Assembly: GCF_030816475.1 (NCBI RefSeq)
Contig: NZ_JAUSXF010000001.1
Location: 3,100,001 to 3,164,000, forward strand
Length of the DNA: 64,000 nucleotides
From: Arthrobacter pascens
Lineage (GTDB): Bacteria; Actinomycetota; Actinomycetes; Actinomycetales; Micrococcaceae
Reading direction: 5' to 3'
The translations under genes and the position numbers were made by a program. Position 1 is the first letter of the stretch; every line of letters begins with the position of its first letter. This document shows positions 47,622-55,884 of the stretch, piece after piece. The notes beneath the pieces were generated by a model, which saw only the letters and a program-made list of their open reading frames with translations, was not told where the DNA came from and did no database searches.

Positions 47622-48974
47622 ATGAATACGTACACCACTGTGCCCAGCGGCGAACAGGTGGTCCAGGAACTGCCTTGGCGTTGGAAAGTCCAAGGCAGGA
47701 TCTTCGTGATCGGCGGCCTGGGGTTCATGTTCGATGCCTGGGACGTGACGCTCAACGGCATCCTCATCCCGCTGCTTTCCACCCACTGGTCCCTGACCCC
47801 TGCCGAAGCCGGCTGGATCGGCACCGCAAATTTGATCGGCATGGCCCTTGGTGCCTTTGTGTGGGGAACCATCGCGGACACGATCGGCCGCAAGAAGGCG
47901 TTCACCGCGACGCTGCTGATTTTCTCCCTCTTCACCGTCCTGGGCGCGTTCTCCCCCGACTTCATCTGGTTCTGCGTGTTCCGCTTCCTGGCCGGCTTCG
48001 GTTTGGGCGGCTGCATTCCTGTGGACTACGCCCTCGTGGGTGAGTTCACTCCCCGGAAGCAGCGGGGAAGGGTCCTCACGGCTATGGACGGCTGGTGGCC
48101 AGTGGGTGCCGCGCTCTGCGGCTTTGTCTCCGCTGCGCTCGTGGCGGTGTTCGCCGACTGGCGGCTGACCATGCTGGTGATGGTGCTGCCCGCGCTCTTG
48201 GTGTTCTGGATCCGCCGCAGCGTGCCCGAATCCCCGCTGTTCCTTATCCGGAAGGGCCGCCGTGAGGAAGCTGCAGGGGTGATCGATGGCCTGGTGGCAG
48301 CCACGGGGGCGGAGCCGCGGGCATACAGCCTCCCCGACGCCCGGGCCGTTCCGCGGCTGTCGGCGGGGAGCGCGTGGCAGCAGCTGCAGCTGGTGTGGCA
48401 GTTCAACTGGAAGATCACGGCCGCGGCCTGGTCCCTGTTCTTCAGCATCCTGCTCGTCTACTACCTGTCGCTGACCTGGATGCCGAGGATCCTTATCGGT
48501 GCCGGGTTCGCCGAATACAAGGCTTTCGTGACCACCGCGTCGATGGCCGCCGTCGGCCTGCTGGGAGTGGTCGTCGCGGCGCTGCTGGTGGAGCGGGTGG
48601 GCCGTAAATGGATTCTGGCGGTCACCGGTCCGTTGTCCGCGCTGACGCTGGTGATCGTGGCTTTTGTGGTGGACATACCCATGGCCGCAGTGTTCTGGCT
48701 GCTGGTGTTCGGTTTCGTGGTGCAGGTAGCCATTCCCGTGCTCTACGCCTATGTTTCCGAGCTTTATCCCACCGAGCTGCGCGGCACCGGTTTCGGCTGG
48801 GCCTCGACGTTCTCGCGGTTGGGAGCCGGGTTCGGTCCGCTCATCTTCGCCAGCTACTTCTGGCCGGAGCTCGGCCTGGCCACTTCGTTTGCCCTCGCCG
48901 GCGTGCTGGTCCTGGTGGCCGTGCTTTGGATGGCGTTCTTCTCCCCCGAAACCAAGCAGCGCCGCCTCGAGTAG
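47622..48974 (+). CDS. MFS transporter (sugar/aromatic-acid porter type)
   Basis: A 450-aa permease with 12 helices. The first loop motif is GTIADTIGRKKAF, the RXXXR-type motif is in GEFTPRKQRGRV, and the second-half loop is ERVGRKW; PETKQRRLE ends the protein as in sugar-porter/AAHS members. The DAWD at the end of helix 1 is like aromatic acid:H+ symporters. Substrate unknown. GGAGG lies before the ATG. It is divergent from purH, and a palindromic repeat starts 9 bases behind its stop. Confidence 0.92.
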   Translation: MNTYTTVPSGEQVVQELPWRWKVQGRIFVIGGLGFMFDAWDVTLNGILIPLLSTHWSLTPAEAGWIGTANLIGMALGAFVWGTIADTIGRKKAFTATLLIFSLFTVLGAFSPDFIWFCVFRFLAGFGLGGCIPVDYALVGEFTPRKQRGRVLTAMDGWWPVGAALCGFVSAALVAVFADWRLTMLVMVLPALLVFWIRRSVPESPLFLIRKGRREEAAGVIDGLVAATGAEPRAYSLPDARAVPRLSAGSAWQQLQLVWQFNWKITAAAWSLFFSILLVYYLSLTWMPRILIGAGFAEYKAFVTTASMAAVGLLGVVVAALLVERVGRKWILAVTGPLSALTLVIVAFVVDIPMAAVFWLLVFGFVVQVAIPVLYAYVSELYPTELRGTGFGWASTFSRLGAGFGPLIFASYFWPELGLATSFALAGVLVLVAVLWMAFFSPETKQRRLE

Positions 48975-48983
48975 TTCCCCCTC

Positions 48984-49049
48984 CCCAACTAGGTAGCAGC
49001 AGGGGTCGTTTTGGGCGTCCAGAACGACACCTGCTGCTACCTACTTGGG
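48984..49049. repeat. Palindromic repeat, copy 2
   Basis: 66-bp palindrome centred at 49016/49017, arms of 33 bases with four mismatches. The left arm runs CCCAACTAGGTAGCAGCAGG and continues GGTCGTTTTGGGC. The stop codon of the DUF559 gene on the minus strand (49043-49041) lies in the right arm, and the MFS stop is 9 bases before the left arm. It thus lies exactly between two convergent gene ends. Confidence 0.9.
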
Positions 49050-49976
49050 CGACCAGCCGCGGCTCACCAGCGCTGAAGGGATTTTGGCCACGGCGAGCCG
49101 TGCATCGTTGTGCATGTGCCGCTTCGAGACTCGCACCGCTAACCAGCCTGCCCTCGCAAAATCCTCTTCCCGGGCAATGTCCCGGATTATTTGCGCGGCA
49201 TCGGAATGCCCTTCGCCCTCGTATTCGACCGCCACCTTTTGCTCCGGGTAGGCAAGATCCGGTTGACGCACGACGCCGGCACTCAGTTCCGTAGGCACGT
49301 TCAGTTGCGGTTCCGGCAGGCCGGCGTATTCCAGTGCCAGCCGCAGCCTGGTCTCGGGGGCGGAGTCGGATCCCACACGCGCGAGTTCGAGCGCCAGACG
49401 GGCCTTGCGGATTCCAGGGGTCCCTTTGTGCCGGTCAAGCATGTCCGCCAATTCCTCCCGGGTGGCGTACGGCTCCGACCTGGCCTCGAACCCCGACCTC
49501 GGAATCCGCAGCAGGTGGTCTGCCACCACCGTCAGTTCCTCAATGCTCATCTTCCTGGCGCAGTCCAACCAAGTCCTCGTCCGGGAGGTTATCAGCAGGC
49601 CATGGAAGTCCACTATTTCGTCGGCAAAGAACTGACCGCGGTGGCCCCGGACTCCGGCGCGCCGGGGAATTGCCATCGTATCCGGCCTGGAAATGTGAAT
49701 GATCGGATCGTCCGCGGCCGGAAGGAACCCGGGAAATAACCACAGAGAGAACGCGGTCGCGTGCGACGCCGCCGAAAATTCCGTGATCAAAGTCAAAGGG
49801 CGGGTGCGCGGCAGAAGCTCAGGTTCTTTCTCCTGCCATGGCTCCCTGATCCTTCTGCTTGGGATATGAAGCGAAGGGTGCCGCAACCGCCGTCGCGACA
49901 CACCGGCGTCGACAGCTTCCCGATACGTGAACGCAACGGAGGCGAGCGGTCCGGGCAACGGCCCTGGTGTCTTCAT
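49041..49976 (-). CDS. DUF559 (PD-(D/E)xK-like) protein with AbiEi-like N-terminal part
   Basis: A 311-aa protein of unknown function. The C-terminal approximately 100 residues form a DUF559/Vsr-like nuclease fold: QPDLAYPEQKVAVEYEG followed by GH, with acidic residues placed as in PD-(D/E)xK nucleases. The N-terminal part (VDAGVSRRRLRHPSLHIPSR) resembles the winged-helix region of AbiEi-type proteins; many Actinobacteria carry such genes singly. It is bracketed by two palindromic repeats and separates purN from purH together with the MFS gene. No antitoxin or partner gene was found. Confidence 0.8.
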   Translation of the reverse strand: MKTPGPLPGPLASVAFTYREAVDAGVSRRRLRHPSLHIPSRRIREPWQEKEPELLPRTRPLTLITEFSAASHATAFSLWLFPGFLPAADDPIIHISRPDTMAIPRRAGVRGHRGQFFADEIVDFHGLLITSRTRTWLDCARKMSIEELTVVADHLLRIPRSGFEARSEPYATREELADMLDRHKGTPGIRKARLALELARVGSDSAPETRLRLALEYAGLPEPQLNVPTELSAGVVRQPDLAYPEQKVAVEYEGEGHSDAAQIIRDIAREEDFARAGWLAVRVSKRHMHNDARLAVAKIPSALVSRGWSPK

Positions 49977-50039
49977 CGCCCCATGGTGGCAAAATCCAAG
50001 CCTCCGTGCGGAAGTTATCCACAGGTGAAATCACCCTGG

Positions 50040-50105
50040 CCCAACTGGGTAGCAGCAGGGGTCGTTTTGAGGGCCCAAAACGACCCCTGCTGCTACTTAG
50101 TTGGG
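50040..50105. repeat. Palindromic repeat, copy 3
   Basis: 66-bp palindrome, arms of 33 bases with four mismatches, almost the same sequence as copy 2. The purN stop (TAA, 50099-50097 on the minus strand) and its last codons (Pro-Asn) lie in the right arm. Confidence 0.9.
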
Positions 50106-50678
50106 AGGAGGAGCGGAGGCTGCGGCGAGGGAGGCCAGGGTCGACACCAGGAGCCGCCGCTCCACCGCCTTGATGCGCTCGTGCAGGGTCTCCTCGGTAT
50201 CCGAATCCTCGATAGTCACGGCTTCCTGGGCGATGATAGGACCGGTATCCACCCCGGCATCTGCCCAGTGCACCGTGCACCCCGTGACCTTCACCCCGTA
50301 TGCCATGGCGTCACGCACCCCGTGCGCCCCGGGAAAGGCGGGGAGCAGCGCGGGGTGGGTGTTGATGTATTTGCCGTTGAAGGCGTTGATGAAGTCGGGG
50401 CTCACGATCCGCATAAAACCGGATGACACCACAACATCGGGTTCAAATGCCGCCACGGCCGTCGTCAGGGCAGCATTCCATTCAGCCCGGTGTGCGTAGG
50501 CCTTGAAGTCCACGACAAAGGTTGGGATTCCCGCAGCGTCGGACCGCTCCAGCCCATAGGTCCCGTGCCTGTCCGATCCCACAGCCGCGATCTCCACATC
50601 CAGCTCGCCTTCCTTCACGGCGTCGATGACCGCCTGGAGGTTGGAGCCGGTACCGGAAACGAGGACTACGATGCGCAT
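50097..50678 (-). CDS. purN: Phosphoribosylglycinamide formyltransferase
   Basis: PurN (193 aa) transfers a formyl group from 10-formyl-THF to GAR in purine synthesis. Nucleotide-binding VLVSGTGSNLQAV is at the N-terminus. The catalytic Asn-His region is INTHPALLPAFPGAHGVRD, and the Asp is in ADAGVDTGPIIAQ. The last codons are encoded by a palindromic repeat arm, so the C-terminal SAPPPN tail is probably a recent addition. Confidence 0.96.
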   Translation of the reverse strand: MRIVVLVSGTGSNLQAVIDAVKEGELDVEIAAVGSDRHGTYGLERSDAAGIPTFVVDFKAYAHRAEWNAALTTAVAAFEPDVVVSSGFMRIVSPDFINAFNGKYINTHPALLPAFPGAHGVRDAMAYGVKVTGCTVHWADAGVDTGPIIAQEAVTIEDSDTEETLHERIKAVERRLLVSTLASLAAASAPPPN

Positions 50679-50717
50679 GGGTCTAGCTTATGGGCAGGCT
50701 CGCGTAGGCTGGAAAAC

Positions 50718-51149
50718 ATGAACACGACACCGGAGCCGGCTGGGCAACAGCGGACCAGCACCCAGCTGAGCGAGGCTGCCAAGAGCTCGCTGAGCACCAC
50801 GCACAACCTGTTCCGGATCTTCGTTCTCACCGTGCTGGGCTCGTTTTTCGTGATCCAGCTGGACCTGAATTACCTCTGGCTGGCGGCCATACTGACGGTG
50901 GCGAGCTTTGTCCTGGGCATCCTGCTGCTAATTAGGGCGGTGCAGCTCAAAGAATCCAAGCTGGTCCTGTTCGGCACCATTTCGGGGCTGGCAGTTTCGC
51001 TGGTCATGGTGCTGCTGATCCTGGCGGTTTCCGCGTTTTTCAACCAGTTCCGCGACTTCCAGGATTGCTCGCGGGCAGCCCTGACGGACCAAGGCATGTC
51101 CGAGTGCCGGATCCAGCTGGAGAACTCCGTGCCGATGCAGCTGCGCTGA
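50718..51149 (+). CDS. Hypothetical membrane protein
   Basis: A 143-aa protein with three hydrophobic helices (about 33-52, 55-75 and 84-108), a Ser/Thr-rich N-terminus and a short C-terminal region with two cysteines (DCSRAALTDQGMSECRIQ). No family recognised. ATG 50718 is chosen over upstream codons that overlap purN antisense. It is divergent from purN and converges on the PerM-like gene. Confidence 0.75.
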   Translation: MNTTPEPAGQQRTSTQLSEAAKSSLSTTHNLFRIFVLTVLGSFFVIQLDLNYLWLAAILTVASFVLGILLLIRAVQLKESKLVLFGTISGLAVSLVMVLLILAVSAFFNQFRDFQDCSRAALTDQGMSECRIQLENSVPMQLR

Positions 51150-51188
51150 CGCCGGCGCACTCAGGAAACGGCGCAATCAGGAGAGGCG

Positions 51189-52625
51189 CTAGCGCGCCAG
51201 TTCCACTTCCTCTTCCACCTGCGGCTGGCGTTCCAGCCACGGTCCCGCCGCGTAGCCGATCACGACGCCGATGCCCACTTCAGCGGCCAGCCAGACGGCC
51301 GTCCACAGCGGGTCCGGCCCAATGTCCTTGAGGCGGCCAAGTCCCCCCGAGCCGCCGGCGAGCCACGCCAGGGCAGCAGCCAGTACGCCGGCCACCAGGC
51401 CCACCAGCACACCGAGCACAAGGGTGGAAACCGGGGCAGTAAACCAACGGGCATGGACCTTGATGGCGAGCCATTCATCGAAATGGTTTTCGCCTTCGCG
51501 CAGGAACCACCACCCGGCCAGCACGCCGGCAAGGGCAGGAACAACCAGCGCCGCAAAACCGTAGTCCAGCGAACCTGACGGAATGGCCGCAAAGACGGGG
51601 ACAGACGGCAGCGGACCGATAGCCGTGCCCAGCGGACCCGCCTGCGAACCCACACCCAGATGGAAGCCGGAACCGGAGACCCAGGCCAGGGCAAACACGG
51701 CGAGGTTGGGGAGGAAGCCCAGTTGCGCAATGGTGAGGGCGGCACCTCCCACGGGGCCGGCGTCGAGCGCTTCATAGACGGCGATCACCAGGTTCCAGTG
51801 GATGAAGAAGTCCACCGCCAGCAGCAGGCAGGCCAGCGCCAACGCGGACGCCATGGCCACAAAGCCGGCCTTCGCGGCCGAGGCGAAGTACGATCCGGCC
51901 CAGCGGGAATGCTGGCTAGTGCGGGAGATCCAGGCCACCGCGTCCACGCCGATGAGCCGGCTCCAGGAGCCTGCCTCGCGCCGGGCACCGGTCACCATGC
52001 CGAGGGCAAACGGGATCAGCGGTATCAGCAACGCGTACCAGAGGTTGATCACGACGTCGGCGCTGCGGCATATGAAGCCGGTGGCCGCGCCGAAGGCGGC
52101 GTAGACGAGCCACGACCCGAGCAGCGCCTGCCATAACTGGTCCGTGTAGGACGCACGGGCAAGCCGCCTCCCCGCCCGCCAGGCGAGCAGGAAGGGGATT
52201 AGTGTCAGCCCCAGCGGAGTCAGGGTCAGCATTCCCGACCCGGCACTGCCCGCCGCACCGGATCCGAGCGCGGCCAACTGCAGGGGCACTCCGTGGATCA
52301 GAAGCCATGACTGGCCTGCGAGGCGCGCCAGGACGTCGAAGGCGGAATTCTGGAAGCCGGAAGTCGCCCATACGGCCGCGATCGGAACCACCACCACCAG
52401 TGCGGAAATGATGGCTGCCTGTGCCGTTTCCAGCGCCCCCTGCAGCCACAAGGGCATGGGAAGGCCACGGTCTCCGGTCTGATCAGCGCGCAGTTTCATC
52501 GCTTTCCATGGTGTCACGGCGGGACCCTCTCCCCTGTTTACGACAGGCTCAATGGCTGCTGGAGACTGTGGAGCCTTTGGCGTGAACGGCATTGCGTGGC
52601 CCCCCGGTTCCGGCGCTTTTTCCAT
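51189..52625 (-). CDS. DUF6350/PerM-like integral membrane protein
   Basis: A 478-aa polytopic membrane protein (about ten helices) of the DUF6350 family. In mycobacteria the family member PerM (Rv0955), next to purN and purH, supports cell division and acid tolerance; the same neighbourhood here supports orthology. The N-terminal approximately 70 and C-terminal approximately 15 residues are hydrophilic. The ATG at 52625 is chosen; a TTG at 52655 or ATG at 52592 is possible. It is divergent from the DUF4383 gene. Confidence 0.85.
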   Translation of the reverse strand: MEKAPEPGGHAMPFTPKAPQSPAAIEPVVNRGEGPAVTPWKAMKLRADQTGDRGLPMPLWLQGALETAQAAIISALVVVVPIAAVWATSGFQNSAFDVLARLAGQSWLLIHGVPLQLAALGSGAAGSAGSGMLTLTPLGLTLIPFLLAWRAGRRLARASYTDQLWQALLGSWLVYAAFGAATGFICRSADVVINLWYALLIPLIPFALGMVTGARREAGSWSRLIGVDAVAWISRTSQHSRWAGSYFASAAKAGFVAMASALALACLLLAVDFFIHWNLVIAVYEALDAGPVGGAALTIAQLGFLPNLAVFALAWVSGSGFHLGVGSQAGPLGTAIGPLPSVPVFAAIPSGSLDYGFAALVVPALAGVLAGWWFLREGENHFDEWLAIKVHARWFTAPVSTLVLGVLVGLVAGVLAAALAWLAGGSGGLGRLKDIGPDPLWTAVWLAAEVGIGVVIGYAAGPWLERQPQVEEEVELAR

Positions 52626-52675
52626 GCGACCGCCGTAAAATTGGAATGTCCGCAATCAGTGGTTGGAGGCAGAAA

Positions 52676-53137
52676 ATGACTACCGCATCCCCACACGCAC
52701 ATGGCGTTCATTTTGGACGTGCAGACGTCCAGAACGCCGGCATGGGTGTGGGAATTGTGTTGATGGTGGTGGGTGTCCTGGGCTTTATCCCCGGCATCAC
52801 CACCCGCTACAGCGAATTGATGTTCCTTGGGCCTGATTCGCACGCGATGTTCCTTGGCCTGTTCCAGGTATCCATGCTGCTCAACATTGTGCAGCTGGCA
52901 ATCGGGGCAACCGGCTGGGCAATGTCACGTACCGAACGTGGCGCACGAAACTACCTTTTGGGTGCCGGCGCGCTGTACATCATCCTCAGCATTTTTGGGC
53001 TAAGTGTCGGAGTTGATTCGGCGGCCAATTTCCTGTCGCTGAACATGACGGACAACTGGACCCACCTGGTGCTGGGTGTACTGATGATTGCTGCTGGCTG
53101 GCTGTTCTCACGGAACATGACCGGCGAGAGGAAATAA
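52676..53137 (+). CDS. DUF4383 domain-containing membrane protein
   Basis: A 153-aa protein with four helices, matching the DUF4383 family of small actinobacterial membrane proteins of unknown role (VVGVLGFIPGIT, GLFQVSMLLNIVQLAIG). GGAGG lies 6 bases before ATG 52676. The N-terminus has a short His-rich stretch (SPHAHGVHFG). Such proteins often lie near stress genes, as here with the YsnF-like gene. Confidence 0.85.
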   Translation: MTTASPHAHGVHFGRADVQNAGMGVGIVLMVVGVLGFIPGITTRYSELMFLGPDSHAMFLGLFQVSMLLNIVQLAIGATGWAMSRTERGARNYLLGAGALYIILSIFGLSVGVDSAANFLSLNMTDNWTHLVLGVLMIAAGWLFSRNMTGERK

Positions 53138-53215
53138 ACCCGGATATCAAACCCCGGGAAATAGGAGCCGCGAATGAGGAAAGATTCATAAGTTCTGAAT
53201 ATTCGTCCTACTGGC

Positions 53216-53261
53216 TGGTGCAGTTGACGCGGTCCCCGCGAACGGCTGCACCGGCTTTTTC
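53216..53261 (+). terminator. Terminator downstream of the DUF4383 gene
   Basis: GGTGCAG (53217-53223) pairs with CTGCACC (53246-53252), with a GCGG/CCGC inner stem, and is followed by GGCTTTTT. Confidence 0.75.
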
Positions 53262-53391
53262 ATGCCCCGTGCCAGCCAATTCAGGGAACTCCGTGAACTA
53301 CGACGGGGGTAAGAGGCCGGGGCCGCCTAAGGCGACTCCCGGCGTGGTTGGTTATGCGCCCTTCGTTGGACGGCTCATATGGGACGCCGCG

Positions 53392-54201
53392 CTAGCGGCG
53401 TGTATCGTCGATGCCGTCCGTTTCGATGCGTTCCTTGCGGACTTCCTCATCGACAGTAACGTCGTCCGTGACGGTCTCCTTGTCCAGGCGGACCCGCTCT
53501 ACCGGCACCGTTTCCTTGTCAATCACCGGCCTCTCCTCGTGCAGGACCACCTCGTGCTCCTCGTCGCTGAGATCCGGTCCGTCCATAGCCTGGCCGCGGT
53601 TCTGGTCGGTGATTGGCTCGCGCTCCAGACGGACTTCCTCCCGCTGCACCGGCACTGTCTGCTGGACGTTTTCCGTGGTGACGTACTTGCGCAACCGGGC
53701 GCGTCCGGTGGCCTGCCGCTCAGTGCCCACATTCAGGCGTTCCTCTGAGCGGGTCATGGCGTCGTCGGTGGTAGGGCCGGACACATCCCGCCCTACTGCT
53801 CCGGCGCGTGCGCCCGTTTCCTCGCGGTAGCCGGCTTCCTCCTGGTAGCCGGCGTCGGTACGTGCCTCCGAGTACGTCCTGTTTCCTTCCCGTTCATAGT
53901 GGGCATACAGGCGGTCCTCTTCCTCCGGTTCCAGGTGTCCGTCAACTTCGACCCGTGGTGCGTCCTTCACGTGGTCCTTGGTGTATGGGACCACCAGATC
54001 ACTGCCTTCAATCCGGGCCCCCTCGACCGGAATGAACGACTGAGAGGCTCCGAACAGTCCAGTTTTAACGGTGATCCACGTGGGCTCGCCCGTATCGTCA
54101 TCAGCGTAGAGCTGGCCGATGGAACCAATCTTCTCGCCGTCCAATCCGACGACGTCTCCACCATTGTTGAGCAGGCTTTCGATGTCTTCCCTCGTGAGCA
54201 T
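53392..54201 (-). CDS. PRC-barrel and DUF2382 (YsnF/AvaK-type) stress protein
   Basis: A 269-aa cytoplasmic protein. The N-terminal PRC-barrel (about 1-85; IGSIGQLYADDDTGEPTWIT) and the C-terminal DUF2382 domain (about 170-260; acidic/basic repeats like VPVQREEVRLEREPI and ETVPVERVRLDKETV) are joined by a Tyr/Glu/Gly-rich linker. ATG 54201 has GGGAGAAATC directly before it, better than the upstream codon at 54258. YsnF-type proteins are general stress proteins; a role in redox or envelope stress is inferred. Confidence 0.88.
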   Translation of the reverse strand: MLTREDIESLLNNGGDVVGLDGEKIGSIGQLYADDDTGEPTWITVKTGLFGASQSFIPVEGARIEGSDLVVPYTKDHVKDAPRVEVDGHLEPEEEDRLYAHYEREGNRTYSEARTDAGYQEEAGYREETGARAGAVGRDVSGPTTDDAMTRSEERLNVGTERQATGRARLRKYVTTENVQQTVPVQREEVRLEREPITDQNRGQAMDGPDLSDEEHEVVLHEERPVIDKETVPVERVRLDKETVTDDVTVDEEVRKERIETDGIDDTRR

Positions 54202-54464
54202 GATTTCTCCCTTGTTTGCGCTTTCGCGCTGGCTTGGGCTTGCGGTGGATGCGCTCATGATGCCGGGAAGTGTGCTCCGGCAGGTTTGGCAACCGCCCCA
54301 TCTTCTTGAGGTTCCGCTATAGCTGCCCCTACATACTAAGCTTGCTTAGCATTAATGAGAAGAGTGAATTTTCCGGTCGTCAGGGCGGCTGACGGGTGCT
54401 GTCCTATGGACGAACAGGACCACCAGGCGTAGCGTGATATTCCATCGGCGAGGGGGTGGACCGG

Positions 54465-55412
54465 ATGGGGGCAGGACTGCTGATGCGTCTCCGCCCTGCT
54501 GCGCGCCCCGTGCTGTTAGCTCTCCTGGCGGCCATGGCCTGGCTCATCTGGGGAGCCGCCACCGCGCAGGCCGACGTTTCCGCCCCGGACGCCGGCGCAC
54601 TCCTGCAGAACGCCACGTCATCCCCGCTTGTCCAGCCTGTCCAGTCTGTCCCGCTGCCTCCGCTCCCAGCCCCGGCAACGGGCGGCGCAGGAAACCCTGC
54701 ACCGGTCTCTGCAGCCGCCGTTCTCCGCCCTGCCGCCGGCCTTACCGACGCCCTGACTGCTGCGGCCGGCCCAGTCGTGTCCGGAGTCTCAGGTACAGTC
54801 ACCGCCCTTGCACCCACACTTCCCGCACTCCCCCTGGTACAGGCGCCCCTGGAACTTCCGCTGGCTGATTTACTGCCGCTTCCGGCTATCCTGCCCGACC
54901 TCCTTCCGGCTCCCCTCCCTGTCCCCCTTCCCGGACTTCCGCCGCTTCCGACGCCGGCACCCGGCATGGCTCCGGTGGCGGAACCCGACGGAACGGCGTC
55001 GGCAGTAGCGCCCGGAACTGCCGCAGTCCCGGAGCCGGTGTCCGAGTCCGGGCGAGGCATTGCTGTCGCTGCAGACGTCCCGGACCCAATCGTCGCCGCC
55101 GCTGCAGTATTCGACGTGAGGTTCGGCTTCACTCCCGCCCGGGACCTGGCCGGATCCGGTGCGCGTCCGGCAGCAGCACCGACCGCGTCCACCCCTAGCG
55201 ACACGCCGGTCCCGCAAGAGCCGCTCCGGGTTTCGGCGCTGCCGGCCCATGCAGGGCACGGCAGTTCCGCATCCGCCGGCGGTTTCGGCGGCGCAGCGGA
55301 TATCGCCGAATCCTGGCCCGGGCTCCCTGCTACCACCGGGACAACCAGCCCGCCGGCTGCAGAGGCCGCGCCCGCCAGCCCTTCCTACGACCCCGGGTCT
55401 TCTCCCGACTGA
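54465..55412 (+). CDS. Secreted protein with C-terminal DPGSSPD motif (paralog 2)
   Basis: A 315-aa exported protein of unknown function. Signal peptide: RPVLLALLAAMAWLIW, then ATAQAD. The mature part is rich in Pro, Leu, Ala and Val (LPLPAILPDLLPAPLP) and ends in SYDPGSSPD. It is a paralog of the 36851 product: same start layout, same hydrophobic Pro-rich body, same last seven residues. A GTG at 54456 and an ATG at 54483 are alternatives; GGGGGTGG lies before 54465 as in the paralog. A short stem-loop (CCTGCC/GGCAGG) follows its stop. Confidence 0.8.
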   Translation: MGAGLLMRLRPAARPVLLALLAAMAWLIWGAATAQADVSAPDAGALLQNATSSPLVQPVQSVPLPPLPAPATGGAGNPAPVSAAAVLRPAAGLTDALTAAAGPVVSGVSGTVTALAPTLPALPLVQAPLELPLADLLPLPAILPDLLPAPLPVPLPGLPPLPTPAPGMAPVAEPDGTASAVAPGTAAVPEPVSESGRGIAVAADVPDPIVAAAAVFDVRFGFTPARDLAGSGARPAAAPTASTPSDTPVPQEPLRVSALPAHAGHGSSASAGGFGGAADIAESWPGLPATTGTTSPPAAEAAPASPSYDPGSSPD

Positions 55413-55501
55413 ACAGGTCATCCCTGCCCTTTTTGAGGCAGGCCTTGACCACCGTGCGCCGTCGGCGTCCGGACACCAACATTCAGTCAGGAGAAACAGT
55501 C

Positions 55502-55588
55502 ATGTCCCCAACAATCCATGAGCTCCACCGCGCCTGCGCCTCGTACGGCGTAGGCAACTGGCCCGACCCCGTGCGCAGGGTGCACTAG
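55502..55588 (+). CDS. Very short ORF behind the DPGSSPD gene
   Basis: A 28-codon frame (MSPTIHELHRACASYGVGNW and eight more residues) with a good ribosome site, TCAGGAGA. The same ribosome-site context (TCAGGAGA...CAG...TCATG) precedes the LAKTG surface protein behind the other DPGSSPD gene. It may be a small protein or the degenerate remainder of a gene once present in this place. Confidence 0.3.
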   Translation: MSPTIHELHRACASYGVGNWPDPVRRVH

Positions 55589-55602
55589 GGCGCGGATTCA
55601 AT

Positions 55603-55642
55603 GGCGGGGAGAGCTGAAGCAGCACACTCTGCCCTCCCCGCC
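55603..55642 (+). terminator. Possible stem-loop terminator
   Basis: GGCGGGGAG (55603-55611) pairs with CTCCCCGCC (55634-55642) across a 22-base loop. No U-run follows. It separates the DPGSSPD locus from the flotillin gene; nothing else was recognised between 55643 and 55884. Confidence 0.4.
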
Positions 55643-55884
55643 AACCTGAAGCGCCTCCCGGACGGCCAGCAGACGGCTGTGCGATACCGCCGTCGGGCAC
55701 TTTCACAGTTGCCGCAGGCAAATATCGCCAAGACTCTGGACTCTTCGGAGGGAGCCAATCAGACTGACTACAGCAGCAGGATTCCATGCCGGAATTACCG
55801 TCTTCAAGCCCGCAGGGATTGATCAGCTGCATTATTTGGGGTGTGGCGCCATGCCTGTTCCATAACCATGAAAGGGCCTGGTCA

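Noticed and set aside
55601..55822. 73-codon plus-strand frame before the flotillin gene
   Set aside because: No ribosome site, no protein-like pattern, and it begins in a stem-loop.
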